Notes under the pieces: model-generated
The model's database searches: none
Told to the model about the DNA's origin: nothing
What the model saw: only the letters and a program-made list of their open reading frames with translations
Translations under genes and position numbers: made by a program
In this document: in pieces, positions 17,712 to 26,082 of the stretch
Numbering within the stretch: the stretch's first letter is position 1
How the letters are laid out: the number at the start of each line of letters is the position of its first letter
Source of the DNA: Bombella pollinis
Lineage (GTDB): Bacteria > Pseudomonadota > Alphaproteobacteria > Acetobacterales > Acetobacteraceae
Assembly (NCBI RefSeq): GCF_026385485.1
Contig: NZ_JANIDX010000005.1
Location: 124,001 to 188,000 of the forward strand
Direction: 5' to 3'
DNA: 64,000 nt

Positions 17712-18467
17712 ATGGTGCTTGCACGCATCCGTCGCTTGTTCGGCCGTGTTACTGTTTCCGAAGCACATAGCGACTATTCTCCTGAGTTAGTCCGCATATA
17801 TCGTAAAGCATGCAAAGGCCATGTGTTAGAGCAAGTCCTCCTCGGCAAAGCCTTGCTCAATAGCCGGTATGTTGCGCGCGATGAAGGACGAGCCCGTGAA
17901 TGGTTTATGGTTGCAGCTTCGGCCAATTATGGCCCTGCCCATAATATGCTTGGCCGTTGCTCTCAATTTGGGTGGGGCTGCCCCTTAGACCTCACCGAAG
18001 CCGTACGCCATTACGAGAGAGCTGCCCAAACTGGGGATTTATGGGGGATTTATAATCTCGGCATTTGCCATATGCGCGGCTTAGGGGTGGAGGCAGACCG
18101 CAAAGCCGCCTTCATCTTCTTCCGCCGTGCAGCTCTGCGCGGTCATGCTAAATCTATGAACCTCCTTGCCCGCTTTATTGAGGAAGGATGGGAGACACCG
18201 CCAAACCCCGCCGCCGCGCTAGATTGGTATCGCCTCTCTGCCGAAGGGGGCGATTATCGTGGCCAACATAATTACGCCACAGCCCTCCTCAGCATGGGCC
18301 AGCCAGAAGCGGCATTACATTATTGGCGACTAGCGGTAAAAGACGCCACGCCTGACATTCTCCAAGCCATGCACCGAGATTTAAGCGAGCCTGACGCGCC
18401 TCAAGACCCAGAACTCATGGCGACCCTGCAACGCAGGCTAAAAGAGGCTCTAGCCAAAAAGAGCTAG
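17712..18467 (+). CDS. Sel1-like repeat protein
   Basis: A 251-residue protein made largely of tandem Sel1/TPR-like helical hairpins of about 36 residues. Examples are A..YGPAHNMLGRCSQFGWGCPLDLTEAVRHYERAA, GDLWGIYNLGICHMRGLGV, and GHAKSMNLLARFIEEG. Such proteins are protein-interaction scaffolds. No signal peptide is seen, so a cytoplasmic site is likely. The last codons and the stop lie inside the terminator hairpin of the convergent ilvE gene. Confidence 0.85.
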   Translation: MVLARIRRLFGRVTVSEAHSDYSPELVRIYRKACKGHVLEQVLLGKALLNSRYVARDEGRAREWFMVAASANYGPAHNMLGRCSQFGWGCPLDLTEAVRHYERAAQTGDLWGIYNLGICHMRGLGVEADRKAAFIFFRRAALRGHAKSMNLLARFIEEGWETPPNPAAALDWYRLSAEGGDYRGQHNYATALLSMGQPEAALHYWRLAVKDATPDILQAMHRDLSEPDAPQDPELMATLQRRLKEALAKKS

Positions 18468-18473
18468 AGCCTC
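18440..18473 (-). terminator. Terminator of ilvE, embedded in the end of the Sel1 gene
   Basis: GAGGCTCTAGC and GCTAGAGCCTC form a perfect 11-bp stem with an 8-base loop. On the minus strand it is followed by TTTTAG, 8 bases past the ilvE stop. The hairpin includes the final codons of the convergent Sel1-repeat gene. Confidence 0.7.
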
Positions 18474-18480
18474 AAATAGA

Positions 18481-19566
18481 TTAAAGGGCGACCGGATGGA
18501 CCCAACCGAATGGGTCAGCCTCCTCACCACGTTGCAAGCCGCAGAGAGCGTTGCGCAACTTCATCGTAACAGGCCCAGCCGTCTTGCCATCCCCAAAGGC
18601 AACAGACCCCGCCTTACGGCGGAACTCTCCAATCGGGGAGATAACGGCAGCCGTGCCACATGCAAAGGCTTCGGTAATGTCCCCTGTGGCCGCAGCCTTA
18701 AAGACATCCTCAATCGCCAAAGGCTCCTCCACCATCGTAAGGCCCATATGACGGCCCAGCTTGAGGATACTATCGCGTGTAATCCCGCGCAGAATCGTGC
18801 CCCCTAATGGCGGGGTCACCACGCTGCCATCTTTCCGCACGAACATAACATTCATGCCGCCCATTTCATCAATAAAGCGGCGTTCCTTCGCATCAAGGAA
18901 CAGCACTTGGCTACAGCCATTATCGCTTGCCTCTTGCTGAGGGAGCAAGCTAGAGGCGTAATTACCACCACATTTTGCCTCTCCCGTACCCCCTATAGCG
19001 GCGCGTGTATAATGCTCCGATACCCAAACAGGGATGCTGCCATTCCCGCTAAAATAGCCCCCCACTGGGCTTGCCAGCACGATGAAGAGATATTCATTAG
19101 CCCGCTTTACGCCAAGGAAAACCTCATTAGAAATCATAAAGGGGCGGAGATAGAGGCTCTTTTCTGCCTCCGCGGGAACCCAATCCCGATCCACTTTCAA
19201 CAAAGCCTTAATAGCCCCGAGGAAAAGCTCCTCAGGCAATTCCGCCATAGAAAGACGGCGTGCCGAGGCTACAAAACGTGCTGCATTGGCCTCCGGGCGG
19301 AATAAGCTTACCGCACCATCTTTACCACGATAGGCTTTTAGCCCCTCAAAAATCTCTTGCCCATAATGCAGCACGGTAGAGGCCGGGTCGATTTGCAGCG
19401 GCTGACGGGGAATAATTTTGGCATCATACCACCCTTGCCCGTCTTTATAGCGAATAACCGCCATATGGTCGGTAAATACACGCCCGAACTTGGGGTCGGC
19501 CATTAAAGCGGCCCGTTGCTCAGCTGATGTCGGTCTTGTTGTTTGCTCAACCGTAAACTCTACCAT
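18481..19566 (-). CDS. ilvE: Branched-chain amino-acid aminotransferase
   Basis: IlvE is a class IV PLP aminotransferase making leucine, isoleucine and valine from their keto acids. The 361-residue protein has HYGQEIFEGLKAYRGKDG, the substrate-side block YLRPFMI, and the PLP lysine region in GTGEAKCGGNYASSLLPQ. The phosphate-cup region near GTAAVISPIG is also present. The start at MVEFTVEQ has AGGAGAGG seven to eight bases upstream; a slightly longer frame exists but lacks this. The length fits the long (about 360-residue) BCAT subgroup common in Alphaproteobacteria. Confidence 0.95.
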   Translation of the reverse strand: MVEFTVEQTTRPTSAEQRAALMADPKFGRVFTDHMAVIRYKDGQGWYDAKIIPRQPLQIDPASTVLHYGQEIFEGLKAYRGKDGAVSLFRPEANAARFVASARRLSMAELPEELFLGAIKALLKVDRDWVPAEAEKSLYLRPFMISNEVFLGVKRANEYLFIVLASPVGGYFSGNGSIPVWVSEHYTRAAIGGTGEAKCGGNYASSLLPQQEASDNGCSQVLFLDAKERRFIDEMGGMNVMFVRKDGSVVTPPLGGTILRGITRDSILKLGRHMGLTMVEEPLAIEDVFKAAATGDITEAFACGTAAVISPIGEFRRKAGSVAFGDGKTAGPVTMKLRNALCGLQRGEEADPFGWVHPVAL

Positions 19567-19700
19567 GGAACCTCTCCTAATCTTCCCAGCGCGACTCAAA
19601 ACCAACGTTTAAAGTAGGATATAAGACATACTATGTCTTTTAAAGATATTTTCTTGAAACTTTATATCTCAAAACAGCCTGACGAAAAAAGCCTCATTAT

Positions 19701-19732
19701 AAAAAAACCCCCACCTGCAAGAGGTGAGGGTT
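19701..19732 (-). terminator. Rho-independent terminator of rplM-rpsI
   Basis: On the minus strand AACCCTCACCT-cttgc-AGGTGGGGGTT forms an 11-bp stem (one G.T pair) followed by a T run, about 40 bases after the rpsI stop. Confidence 0.85.
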
Positions 19733-19771
19733 TCTTCTCTGGCCCAAGCCAGCCTCCACGTAAGAAGGAAA

Positions 19772-20260
19772 TTAACGCTTGGAGAACTGGAAGGAACGGC
19801 GAGCCTTGGCCTTACCGTATTTCTTACGCTCGACAACACGGCTATCGCGCGTCAGGAAGCCAGCCATCTTCAGCACGCCACGCAACTCTGGCTCATAATG
19901 AGTCAAAGCACGGGAAATACCATGACGAACAGCCCCAGCCTGCCCAGACAGACCACCACCGCTCACAGTGCAATAAACATCAAACTGATTATCACGATCC
20001 GTCAGCAAGAAAGGCTGATTGATGAGCATGCGCAGCACGGGGCGGGCAAAATATGTTGCCACCGGGCGACCATTAACAACAATCTCACCCTTACCAGGCT
20101 TAATCCATACGCGGGCAACGGCATCCTTACGGCGGCCTGTCGCGTAAGACCGGCCTTGCTTATCGCGCTTAACTTCATAAACGGGGGCTGCATTAGCAAC
20201 AGCAGGGGCCGCATTGGCGAGGTCCTGCAATGTGCCGGTACGCTCTTGAGTTTCTGACAT
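19772..20260 (-). CDS. rpsI: 30S ribosomal protein S9
   Basis: The C-terminal 125 residues are textbook S9: YATGRRKDAVARVWIKPGKG, then INQPF, then SGQAGAVRHGISRALTHYEP, FLTRDSRVVERKKYGKAKARR, ending in FSKR, the tail that reaches the P-site tRNA. An N-terminal extension of about 40 residues rich in alanine precedes the core, as in other Alphaproteobacteria. It follows rplM by 11 bases, the conserved L13-S9 operon. Confidence 0.97.
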   Translation of the reverse strand: MSETQERTGTLQDLANAAPAVANAAPVYEVKRDKQGRSYATGRRKDAVARVWIKPGKGEIVVNGRPVATYFARPVLRMLINQPFLLTDRDNQFDVYCTVSGGGLSGQAGAVRHGISRALTHYEPELRGVLKMAGFLTRDSRVVERKKYGKAKARRSFQFSKR

Positions 20261-20271
20261 AGTGACAGGCC

Positions 20272-20745
20272 TTACGACTGACGTTTCAGGATATTCTTAC
20301 GATTCAGGGATGCAACATCCAGCACCTCTGGCTTCTGCCCATCATGCGGATGCTCTGTACCCGCATAAACATAGAGATGCTTCATCTGTGCGCGCTGAAG
20401 CGGGCCACGAGAAATCATCCGTTCGACAGCTTTCTCTACGACTTGACCGGGGTTTTTCCCTTCAAGACGCTGAGTGATGCTGCGCTCTTTAATCCCACCG
20501 GGATGACCGGTATGATAGTGAAAGAGCTTCTGGCCGACCTTGTTGCCTGTCAGAGCAATCTTCTCTGCATTAATAACGACAACCGCATCCCCGCAATCAA
20601 CATGCGGTGTGTATTGCGGCTTATGCTTACCACGCAGGCGGTTAGCAATGATGGTGGCGAGACGACCCAAGACCAGCCCTTCGGCATCGATCAGGATCCA
20701 TTTTCTCGTCACCTCCGCGGGTTTCAGCGAAAGTGTAGTCTTCAT
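20272..20745 (-). CDS. rplM: 50S ribosomal protein L13
   Basis: This 157-residue protein shows the L13 blocks W.LIDAEGLVLGRLAT.IA..LRGK, then DCGDAVVVINAEKI.LTG.K, then Y..HTG.PGG, VE.AV..M.....L.R..M..L.VY.G..HPH..Q. L13 is an early-assembling 50S protein. It is the first gene of the rplM-rpsI unit; its leader has two hairpins (see the entry at 20765). Confidence 0.97.
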   Translation of the reverse strand: MKTTLSLKPAEVTRKWILIDAEGLVLGRLATIIANRLRGKHKPQYTPHVDCGDAVVVINAEKIALTGNKVGQKLFHYHTGHPGGIKERSITQRLEGKNPGQVVEKAVERMISRGPLQRAQMKHLYVYAGTEHPHDGQKPEVLDVASLNRKNILKRQS

Positions 20746-21090
20746 GACGTATCATTTCCTGTTTGAGGCACCACACCATAATAGTGCCAGAAAAAGGACC
20801 GCCCCAGCACGGCTCTCCCCTATAAATGAAGGCACCAGATGCAAAGAACAGTTCTAAGATGGGTGCCTTATCGCGAGCAGCAGCGAAAAGGTCAAGCTTT
20901 TTCTTTTCCATCCCCATGCGAGAGACGGGCAGAAAATAGCCGTTTTTTAGTGTATGGTATTATATTACCGCAAAATAATGACCCTCTTTTACCCTTTTTC
21001 TCGCTCTCCTACCTGCCCCCCGCTTGCCCATAAGCCTACCAATGCTATTGTACGGCCTGTTAATGGCGTGCCCGGATAAGGTTTTTCTGC
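20746..21090. other. Gene-free stretch between rplM and the divergent unknown gene
   Basis: It holds the rplM leader and promoter on the minus strand and presumably the promoter of the gene at 21091 on the plus strand, near the AT-rich TATTATATTA around 20955. Reading frames here are short and without recognisable content. Confidence 0.5.
20765..20867 (-). promoter_or_regulatory. Structured leader upstream of rplM
   Basis: On the minus strand two hairpins can form, both closed by GGCAC/GTGCC. One is GGCACC...GGTGCC at 20831-20866 with an inner GAAC/GTTC. The second is GGCAC...GTGCC at about 20767-20786. The shared closing sequence would permit alternative pairing, as in ribosomal-protein autoregulation. 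A weak promoter (TTGACC, 17 bases, GATAAG) would start RNA near the first hairpin, so whether all of it is transcribed is uncertain. Confidence 0.3.
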
Positions 21091-22707
21091 ATGAAACGGT
21101 TATGGCTCTCCCTATGTCTGGCCTCCCTTGTCATTATTATGGGAGGACTCGGCATCTATCGCGAGGCCGGCGTACGCCTTTCCCATGCGTTAGAGCGTTT
21201 TCGTACCGCTCTGCCCGCAGAGGCCAGCTTTCATTACCGTAAGGTTCGCCCAGCCCTCCTATTGGGAGGAATCACCCTTTATGACGTATCCTTCCATTAT
21301 AAAGATACAACCTTCCAAGCGCAGCGGGTCCGTTTTGGCTATCCTAAACTTCTCTCCAACGGGACATTAAGCCTCTCTAGCCTCCGCTTAGAAACCCCAA
21401 GCTATACAAACCACACCCATCACATCACAGTCACACAAGCTAACTTCCATCATCTGCTCATCCCCTCCTCCGCCGAGACATTGCATGAAGGCCATGATGA
21501 AGCCGATAGTATGCACTCCCTCGTGGCGATTATGTCCTTCGAGCCAGAAGATATTACTTCCTTACGCTTTGAGCATATGGAACTTACGCATTTGCAAGTA
21601 AGTAGCCTCCCCCCCACAACGCCACAAACACCCACACCTCCACGCCCCTTCACGATACAAGCCCTCTCAGCAGAGGATTTTATTGTAGAGGGTTATGGTA
21701 AAGGGGTCCGCGTCCATACATTAATGGATAATGTTACGCTGGATGTCCGCTTCCCTAGCGAGCCAAATGGCGCAATTCCCGCTATTCTGCGGCAAATCCT
21801 CCTCCCCTCACAGGGCTTATCAGCACCGCAAGCAAAAGCTCCGCTTGCTGCTCATCTTGCTCTCCAGCATTTGGAGGCACGGCAAGGCTATATTCAATGG
21901 CTGAAACATCCCACCCATCACGATAGCGACCCTGCAGAGGTTTTTTGGCAAGACCCTGCTGCCCCTCTATGGGAAAAACCGGGTAAAATTGAAGTTGCAG
22001 GGCTGTCGCTCATCGTTAATCAAGCTGACCACCGCCGCACGATCAATCTCGCTCATCTCACAGGAGAACGGCGTAATGAGAAAAATAACCTCCATACGGA
22101 AGCCGACTTACAAGGGCTGACAACACGACTCGCCCCTCCGTCATCGCTTACCGCGCCCTCAGTGAGCATGCCCGCTATGTATCATCTTAACGCGAACTCA
22201 CGCCTTGAGATGGGATCATGGCGTGAGAGCCTCCAATTACGGACCACTTTTGGCACCGATAGTCCCACCTTGCTCTCCATGGAGCTGAGCCTTCCAGAGA
22301 TTAACCCGCTCCATCTTACCGATAATAACGCAGCACGATTCCTCCATACAGGCCAGTGCCTGAGCACGGAGCTTTCTATCCAAGGGGCGGATTTCTTCTC
22401 TTATTACAAACTCTTCACCCATCAACCTGCTGCACCTGCCCCTACAGAGGGAGAAAGCAGTGGTGAGAATACCCCGCCCGCAGAAGCGAACAAAACCATT
22501 GCCCCACGCTTTAACGCGTTAGCCTTACAACGGCCCATTCTTGCCCCTGTGTTGGATTTTCTCCTCAGCCCGAAGGGACGCACTTTATCTATCAAAACCG
22601 GCCCCCTCTCCTTGGAGGACCTCGCCCATATCTCGACCGATGCCACTGATGAATCCCGCTTCGACCGGTTACATATCCTCAGCGTCACAACGCAGGAGAT
22701 GCAATAA
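21091..22707 (+). CDS. Unknown N-terminally anchored periplasmic protein
   Basis: I do not recognise this 538-residue protein. It opens with a short basic end and one hydrophobic segment (LWLSLCLASLVIIMGGLGI) that is a membrane anchor or signal. The rest is soluble, beta-rich and repetitive in feel, with segments such as LLLGGITLYDVSFHYKDTTF that recall the 'gi.l.dv.f......a..v' strands of AsmA/DUF945-like periplasmic proteins. A Pro/Thr-rich spacer sits near residues 172-185 and another near 450. AsmA-like lipid or envelope function is only a guess. It appears monocistronic, with tRNA-His convergent downstream. Confidence 0.65.
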   Translation: MKRLWLSLCLASLVIIMGGLGIYREAGVRLSHALERFRTALPAEASFHYRKVRPALLLGGITLYDVSFHYKDTTFQAQRVRFGYPKLLSNGTLSLSSLRLETPSYTNHTHHITVTQANFHHLLIPSSAETLHEGHDEADSMHSLVAIMSFEPEDITSLRFEHMELTHLQVSSLPPTTPQTPTPPRPFTIQALSAEDFIVEGYGKGVRVHTLMDNVTLDVRFPSEPNGAIPAILRQILLPSQGLSAPQAKAPLAAHLALQHLEARQGYIQWLKHPTHHDSDPAEVFWQDPAAPLWEKPGKIEVAGLSLIVNQADHRRTINLAHLTGERRNEKNNLHTEADLQGLTTRLAPPSSLTAPSVSMPAMYHLNANSRLEMGSWRESLQLRTTFGTDSPTLLSMELSLPEINPLHLTDNNAARFLHTGQCLSTELSIQGADFFSYYKLFTHQPAAPAPTEGESSGENTPPAEANKTIAPRFNALALQRPILAPVLDFLLSPKGRTLSIKTGPLSLEDLAHISTDATDESRFDRLHILSVTTQEMQ

Positions 22708-22758
22708 GCCTTAAGCTCTTACAGAGGCGTCTATCATCATTTTGTAAGGGAAAGAGGC

Positions 22759-22835
22759 TGGGGCGAATGACGGGACTTGAACCCGCGACCACCGGTACCA
22801 CAAACCGGCGCTCTACCAACTGAGCTACATCCGCC
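22759..22835 (-). tRNA. tRNA-His (anticodon GUG)
   Basis: On the minus strand the acceptor stem GCGGATG pairs with CATTCGC (one G.T), with an extra 5' G at -1 opposite discriminator C73, the histidine identity element. The anticodon stem CCGGT/ACCGG holds loop TTGTGGT, giving GTG. The T arm GCGGGTTCAAGTCCCGT and an encoded CCA are present. Confidence 0.95.
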
Positions 22836-22896
22836 ACACAGCGACCCGATATTTATTAAATCCTGCTTGCCGCGTCCAGCCCCTTACAAAGATTTT

Positions 22897-22944
22897 TGTC
22901 ATCTTTTTTTGCAAGATGACACAGCCCCCCTTCCAAACGGGGGC
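22897..22944 (+). repeat. Two consecutive hairpins between tRNA-His and the SulP gene
   Basis: TGTCATCTT-tttttgc-AAGATGACA is a perfect 9-bp stem. It is followed at once by GCCCCC-cttccaaac-GGGGGC. They lie in the probable promoter/leader region of the SulP gene. No clear T tail follows either one, so the role is unknown. Confidence 0.45.
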
Positions 22945-23047
22945 GCGGGCTTCACACTCCCGAGCCAGCAGCTTATAGTTGCGAGACATATCACCGCATG
23001 AATCCTTGGCATATCGTTATAATAATAGGGAACAACGTACAGCATCT

Positions 23048-24502
23048 ATGGCTATGAATCATTACATCCAACAATGGACCCAACGCCCCGTTAAAGAACT
23101 CCTCGCTGGGATGGTGGGGACTTTTGCGCTGATTCCCGAAGTTATCGCTTTTTCTTATGTTGCGGGGGTCGCCCCTTCCGTCTCGCTCTTTGCCTCTTTT
23201 GTCATTTCCGTCTCCATCGCTATTTTTGGGGGGAGACCGGGGATGATTTCTGGCGGGGCGGGGTCCGTTGCCTTGGTCTTAGCCCCACTGGTCCATGCTC
23301 ATGGGGTCGATTACATGCTCCTCGCCACCCTCATGGCGGGGGGACTGCAAATCCTTTTTGGCGTGCTGCGCCTTCATTCCCTCATGCGGTTTGTCTCCAG
23401 CGAAGTCCGCACGGGCTTTGTCAATGCGTTGGCGATTCTCATCTTCTCTGCCCAAGTGCCTCAAATGCTGGGGGTCGGGTGGCAAACTCATATGCTGATT
23501 CTCATTGGGCTAGCGGTGATTTACTTGCTGCCGCGCCTCTCCCAAGCCATTCCCTCACCTCTAATTTGCATTGTTATTCTCACGCTCATCACCGTGATTC
23601 ATCCTATGCCTGTCCGCACGATTGCGGACCTCGGCCCCCTACCGACTGGCCTGCCGCATTTCACACTGCCGCATATCCCCCTCACGGCAGAAACATTATC
23701 CATCACCTTCCCTTACGCTCTTGCTGTAGCTGCTGTTGGGTTGTTGGAATCCCTCATGACAGCCAGCGTGGTAGATGACCTCACCGATACACATGGGAAA
23801 CCCCAACAAGAATGTACCGGCCTTGGAATCTCCAATATTTTTGTCGGGTTGTTTGGTGGAATCGCCGGTTGTGGGATGATTGGCCAAACAGTGGGTAATC
23901 TCCGCTATGGCGGGCGGGGCCGGCTTTCTACCTTCACCGCAGGGGCCTTCTTATTGCTCCTCATGGTTGTGCTGCATCCATGGGTCGCCCGTGTGCCTGT
24001 GGCAGCCTTGGTGGCCATCATGATTATGGTCTCCATCAGCACCTTTGCATGGGGGAGCCTAAAGGATATTTTCCATCATCCCAAATTAACCAGCCTTGTG
24101 ATGATTATCACCGTCATCGTGGTGGTGCTGACCCATAATCTCGCAGCTGGTGTGTTGGTCGGTGTTTTACTCTCTGGCTTGTTCTTTGCTTGGCATACAG
24201 CACGGCTTGTTCATGTCCATGCCGTGGAGGAACATAACATCCTCACCTACCAGATACAGGGGCAAATCTTCTTCGCCTCAGCTGACCTCATGGCCGATTT
24301 CATGGATTATGAAACCTCAGCCCCCCGCGTAACGCTAGACCTCTCCCATGCCCGTTTTTGGGATATTACCGCCGTGCAAGCCTTGGAAAAGATTGTCGAG
24401 AAGTTCCGTAAACACGGCAAGGAGGTCACTGTCTGCGGGTTAAATCACGCCCAACATGCCATCCTGACCGAGCAATCTAACGAGGATGCCTTCACTCTCT
24501 GA
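23048..24502 (+). CDS. SulP-family anion transporter with STAS domain
   Basis: A 484-residue inner-membrane protein. The N-terminal core has many hydrophobic helices and the SulP-type opening PVKELLAGMVGTFALIPEVIAFS with A..AGV.P. A GI..ISGGAGS-like block MISGGAGSVALVLAPLV follows. The C-terminal STAS domain (about residues 395-480) contains RVTLDLSHARFWDITAVQAL. SulP proteins carry sulfate, bicarbonate or other anions; the substrate cannot be assigned. The frame opens 69 bases earlier, but the hydrophobic core is best served by MAMNHY. Confidence 0.9.
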   Translation: MAMNHYIQQWTQRPVKELLAGMVGTFALIPEVIAFSYVAGVAPSVSLFASFVISVSIAIFGGRPGMISGGAGSVALVLAPLVHAHGVDYMLLATLMAGGLQILFGVLRLHSLMRFVSSEVRTGFVNALAILIFSAQVPQMLGVGWQTHMLILIGLAVIYLLPRLSQAIPSPLICIVILTLITVIHPMPVRTIADLGPLPTGLPHFTLPHIPLTAETLSITFPYALAVAAVGLLESLMTASVVDDLTDTHGKPQQECTGLGISNIFVGLFGGIAGCGMIGQTVGNLRYGGRGRLSTFTAGAFLLLLMVVLHPWVARVPVAALVAIMIMVSISTFAWGSLKDIFHHPKLTSLVMIITVIVVVLTHNLAAGVLVGVLLSGLFFAWHTARLVHVHAVEEHNILTYQIQGQIFFASADLMADFMDYETSAPRVTLDLSHARFWDITAVQALEKIVEKFRKHGKEVTVCGLNHAQHAILTEQSNEDAFTL

Positions 24503-24526
24503 AGGCAGCTCTCTTTACGCCGTACT

Positions 24527-25843
24527 CTAACCCTCTGGCTGGAGGGTGAGATGCGGGTAATGCCGCACAAAACGCTGCTGGTCAGCTGGGAAGAGACGGA
24601 CCATGAGGGTGAGACGCTCCTCCCCATCATGCCGCTCTGTCACCTCCCCATGTTCATAGAGCCACGCTAAAGCGGCTCCCTCTGTCACGGGGATGGATAC
24701 GCTAAAACGCTTCATAGAGCGGGTCATGAAGGCATCAATCGCCTCCATAAGGTCTGGGAGGCCTTCCCCTGTCAGGGCAGAGACAGCAACACTCCCCTCC
24801 CGCACAGGAATACTGGCTGTCCCACCAAGCAAATCCGCTTTATTGAGGACCTCGATAACGCGCTCCGGCCATGCTTCATCCAACATGCCATCGGCCGCCA
24901 TATCATTAAGTACGGACAACACATCATCACGTTGGGCAGCACTATCTGGGTGCGCAGCATCGCGGACATGGAGGATAATATCAGCCTCCGCCACTTCCTC
25001 TAAAGTTGCGCGGAAGGCGGCAATCAACTCCGTAGGGAGGTCGCTAATAAACCCCACCGTGTCCGATAAAATCACCCGCCGCCCGGAAGGGAGCGTCAGA
25101 TTGCGCATTGTGGGGTCTAGCGTTGCAAAAAGCTGGTCCTGCGCGTGCACACCCGCCCCTGTGATTTTATTAAAAAGGGTTGATTTCCCTGCATTCGTGT
25201 AGCCAACCAACGCCACAACGGGGAAGGGCACCTTCCGGCGCGCATGACGGTGCAGCCCACGCGTCCGGCGGACTTGCTCTAGCTCCTTACGCAGCTTGAC
25301 CAAACGCTCATCCAGCATCCGCCTATCAGCCTCAATCTGCGTTTCCCCCGGCCCCCCGAGGAAGCCAAACCCACCGCGTTGCCGCTCCAAATGCGTCCAA
25401 AGCCTTACAAGGCGGGAGCGTTGATACTCCAAATGTGCAAGCTCGACCTGCAACACACCTTCCCGCGTGGCAGCCCGTGCGCCGAAAATATCAAGGATTA
25501 AGCCCGTACGGTCCACGACCTTACAGCCCATCGCTTTTTCTAAATTACGTTGCTGCGCAGGTGAGAGGCGCGCATCTACTACCACAACCCCAACGGATTC
25601 TGCTTTGACAATCTCCGTCAGTTCCTCCACCTGCCCTGCCCCCAGCAAGGTCGCTGGCCGCCGCGCCCTTAGCGGGTAAATCGCCGTATGGACAATCTCT
25701 AACCCAATCGATGCCGCCAGCCCTACGGCTTCCTCAAGGCGTGCCGCAGCCGCGCGCCCTTCAAGAAAAGCCTGCTTCTCTGCGGGAAGGATAACAGCAG
25801 CGAGGGTCGGCTTACGGGCTGTATCGTGCAAAGGCTGCTTCAC
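24527..25843 (-). CDS. hflX: Ribosome-splitting GTPase HflX
   Basis: This 438-residue protein has the HflX N-terminal domain (RRPATLLGAGQVEEL, VVVDARLSPAQQRNLEKAMG, VVDRTGLILDIFG..A.T.E...QVELA), a helical linker with GFLGGPGETQIEADRR, and a C-terminal G domain. GTPase motifs are VGYTNAGKST, DTVGF and NKAD. HflX splits stalled 70S ribosomes under stress. Its ATG overlaps the hfq stop by four bases, and it is the last gene of the dusB-to-hflX operon. Confidence 0.97.
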   Translation of the reverse strand: MKQPLHDTARKPTLAAVILPAEKQAFLEGRAAAARLEEAVGLAASIGLEIVHTAIYPLRARRPATLLGAGQVEELTEIVKAESVGVVVVDARLSPAQQRNLEKAMGCKVVDRTGLILDIFGARAATREGVLQVELAHLEYQRSRLVRLWTHLERQRGGFGFLGGPGETQIEADRRMLDERLVKLRKELEQVRRTRGLHRHARRKVPFPVVALVGYTNAGKSTLFNKITGAGVHAQDQLFATLDPTMRNLTLPSGRRVILSDTVGFISDLPTELIAAFRATLEEVAEADIILHVRDAAHPDSAAQRDDVLSVLNDMAADGMLDEAWPERVIEVLNKADLLGGTASIPVREGSVAVSALTGEGLPDLMEAIDAFMTRSMKRFSVSIPVTEGAALAWLYEHGEVTERHDGEERLTLMVRLFPADQQRFVRHYPHLTLQPEG

Positions 25844-26082
25844 AGCATGTCCGGCAAAGCAGCAACAGGCATAATCGTGCTCACCGCATGTTTATAGACG
25901 AGCTGCACATGACCATCCCGGCGTAGCAACACGCTCTCATCATCAAATTGAACGATGACGCCTTGTAGCTTCACCCCATTGACTAAAAAGACCGTCACCG
26001 CTTCTTCCTGCTGCTGCACATAGGCCAAAAACTGCCTCTGCACATCGCTCCCTTTTGGCTCTACCATATGGTCCTTCTTCAC
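25840..26082 (-). CDS. hfq: RNA chaperone Hfq
   Basis: An 80-residue Sm-like protein with Sm1 (FLVNGVKLQGVIVQFDDESVLLRR) and the Sm2 signature YKHAVSTIMP. Hfq hexamers pair small RNAs with mRNAs. Short acidic and basic flanks replace the long C-terminal tail of enteric Hfq. It overlaps ntrX upstream and hflX downstream by four bases each (ATGA), indicating tight coupling. Confidence 0.97.
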   Translation of the reverse strand: MKKDHMVEPKGSDVQRQFLAYVQQQEEAVTVFLVNGVKLQGVIVQFDDESVLLRRDGHVQLVYKHAVSTIMPVAALPDML

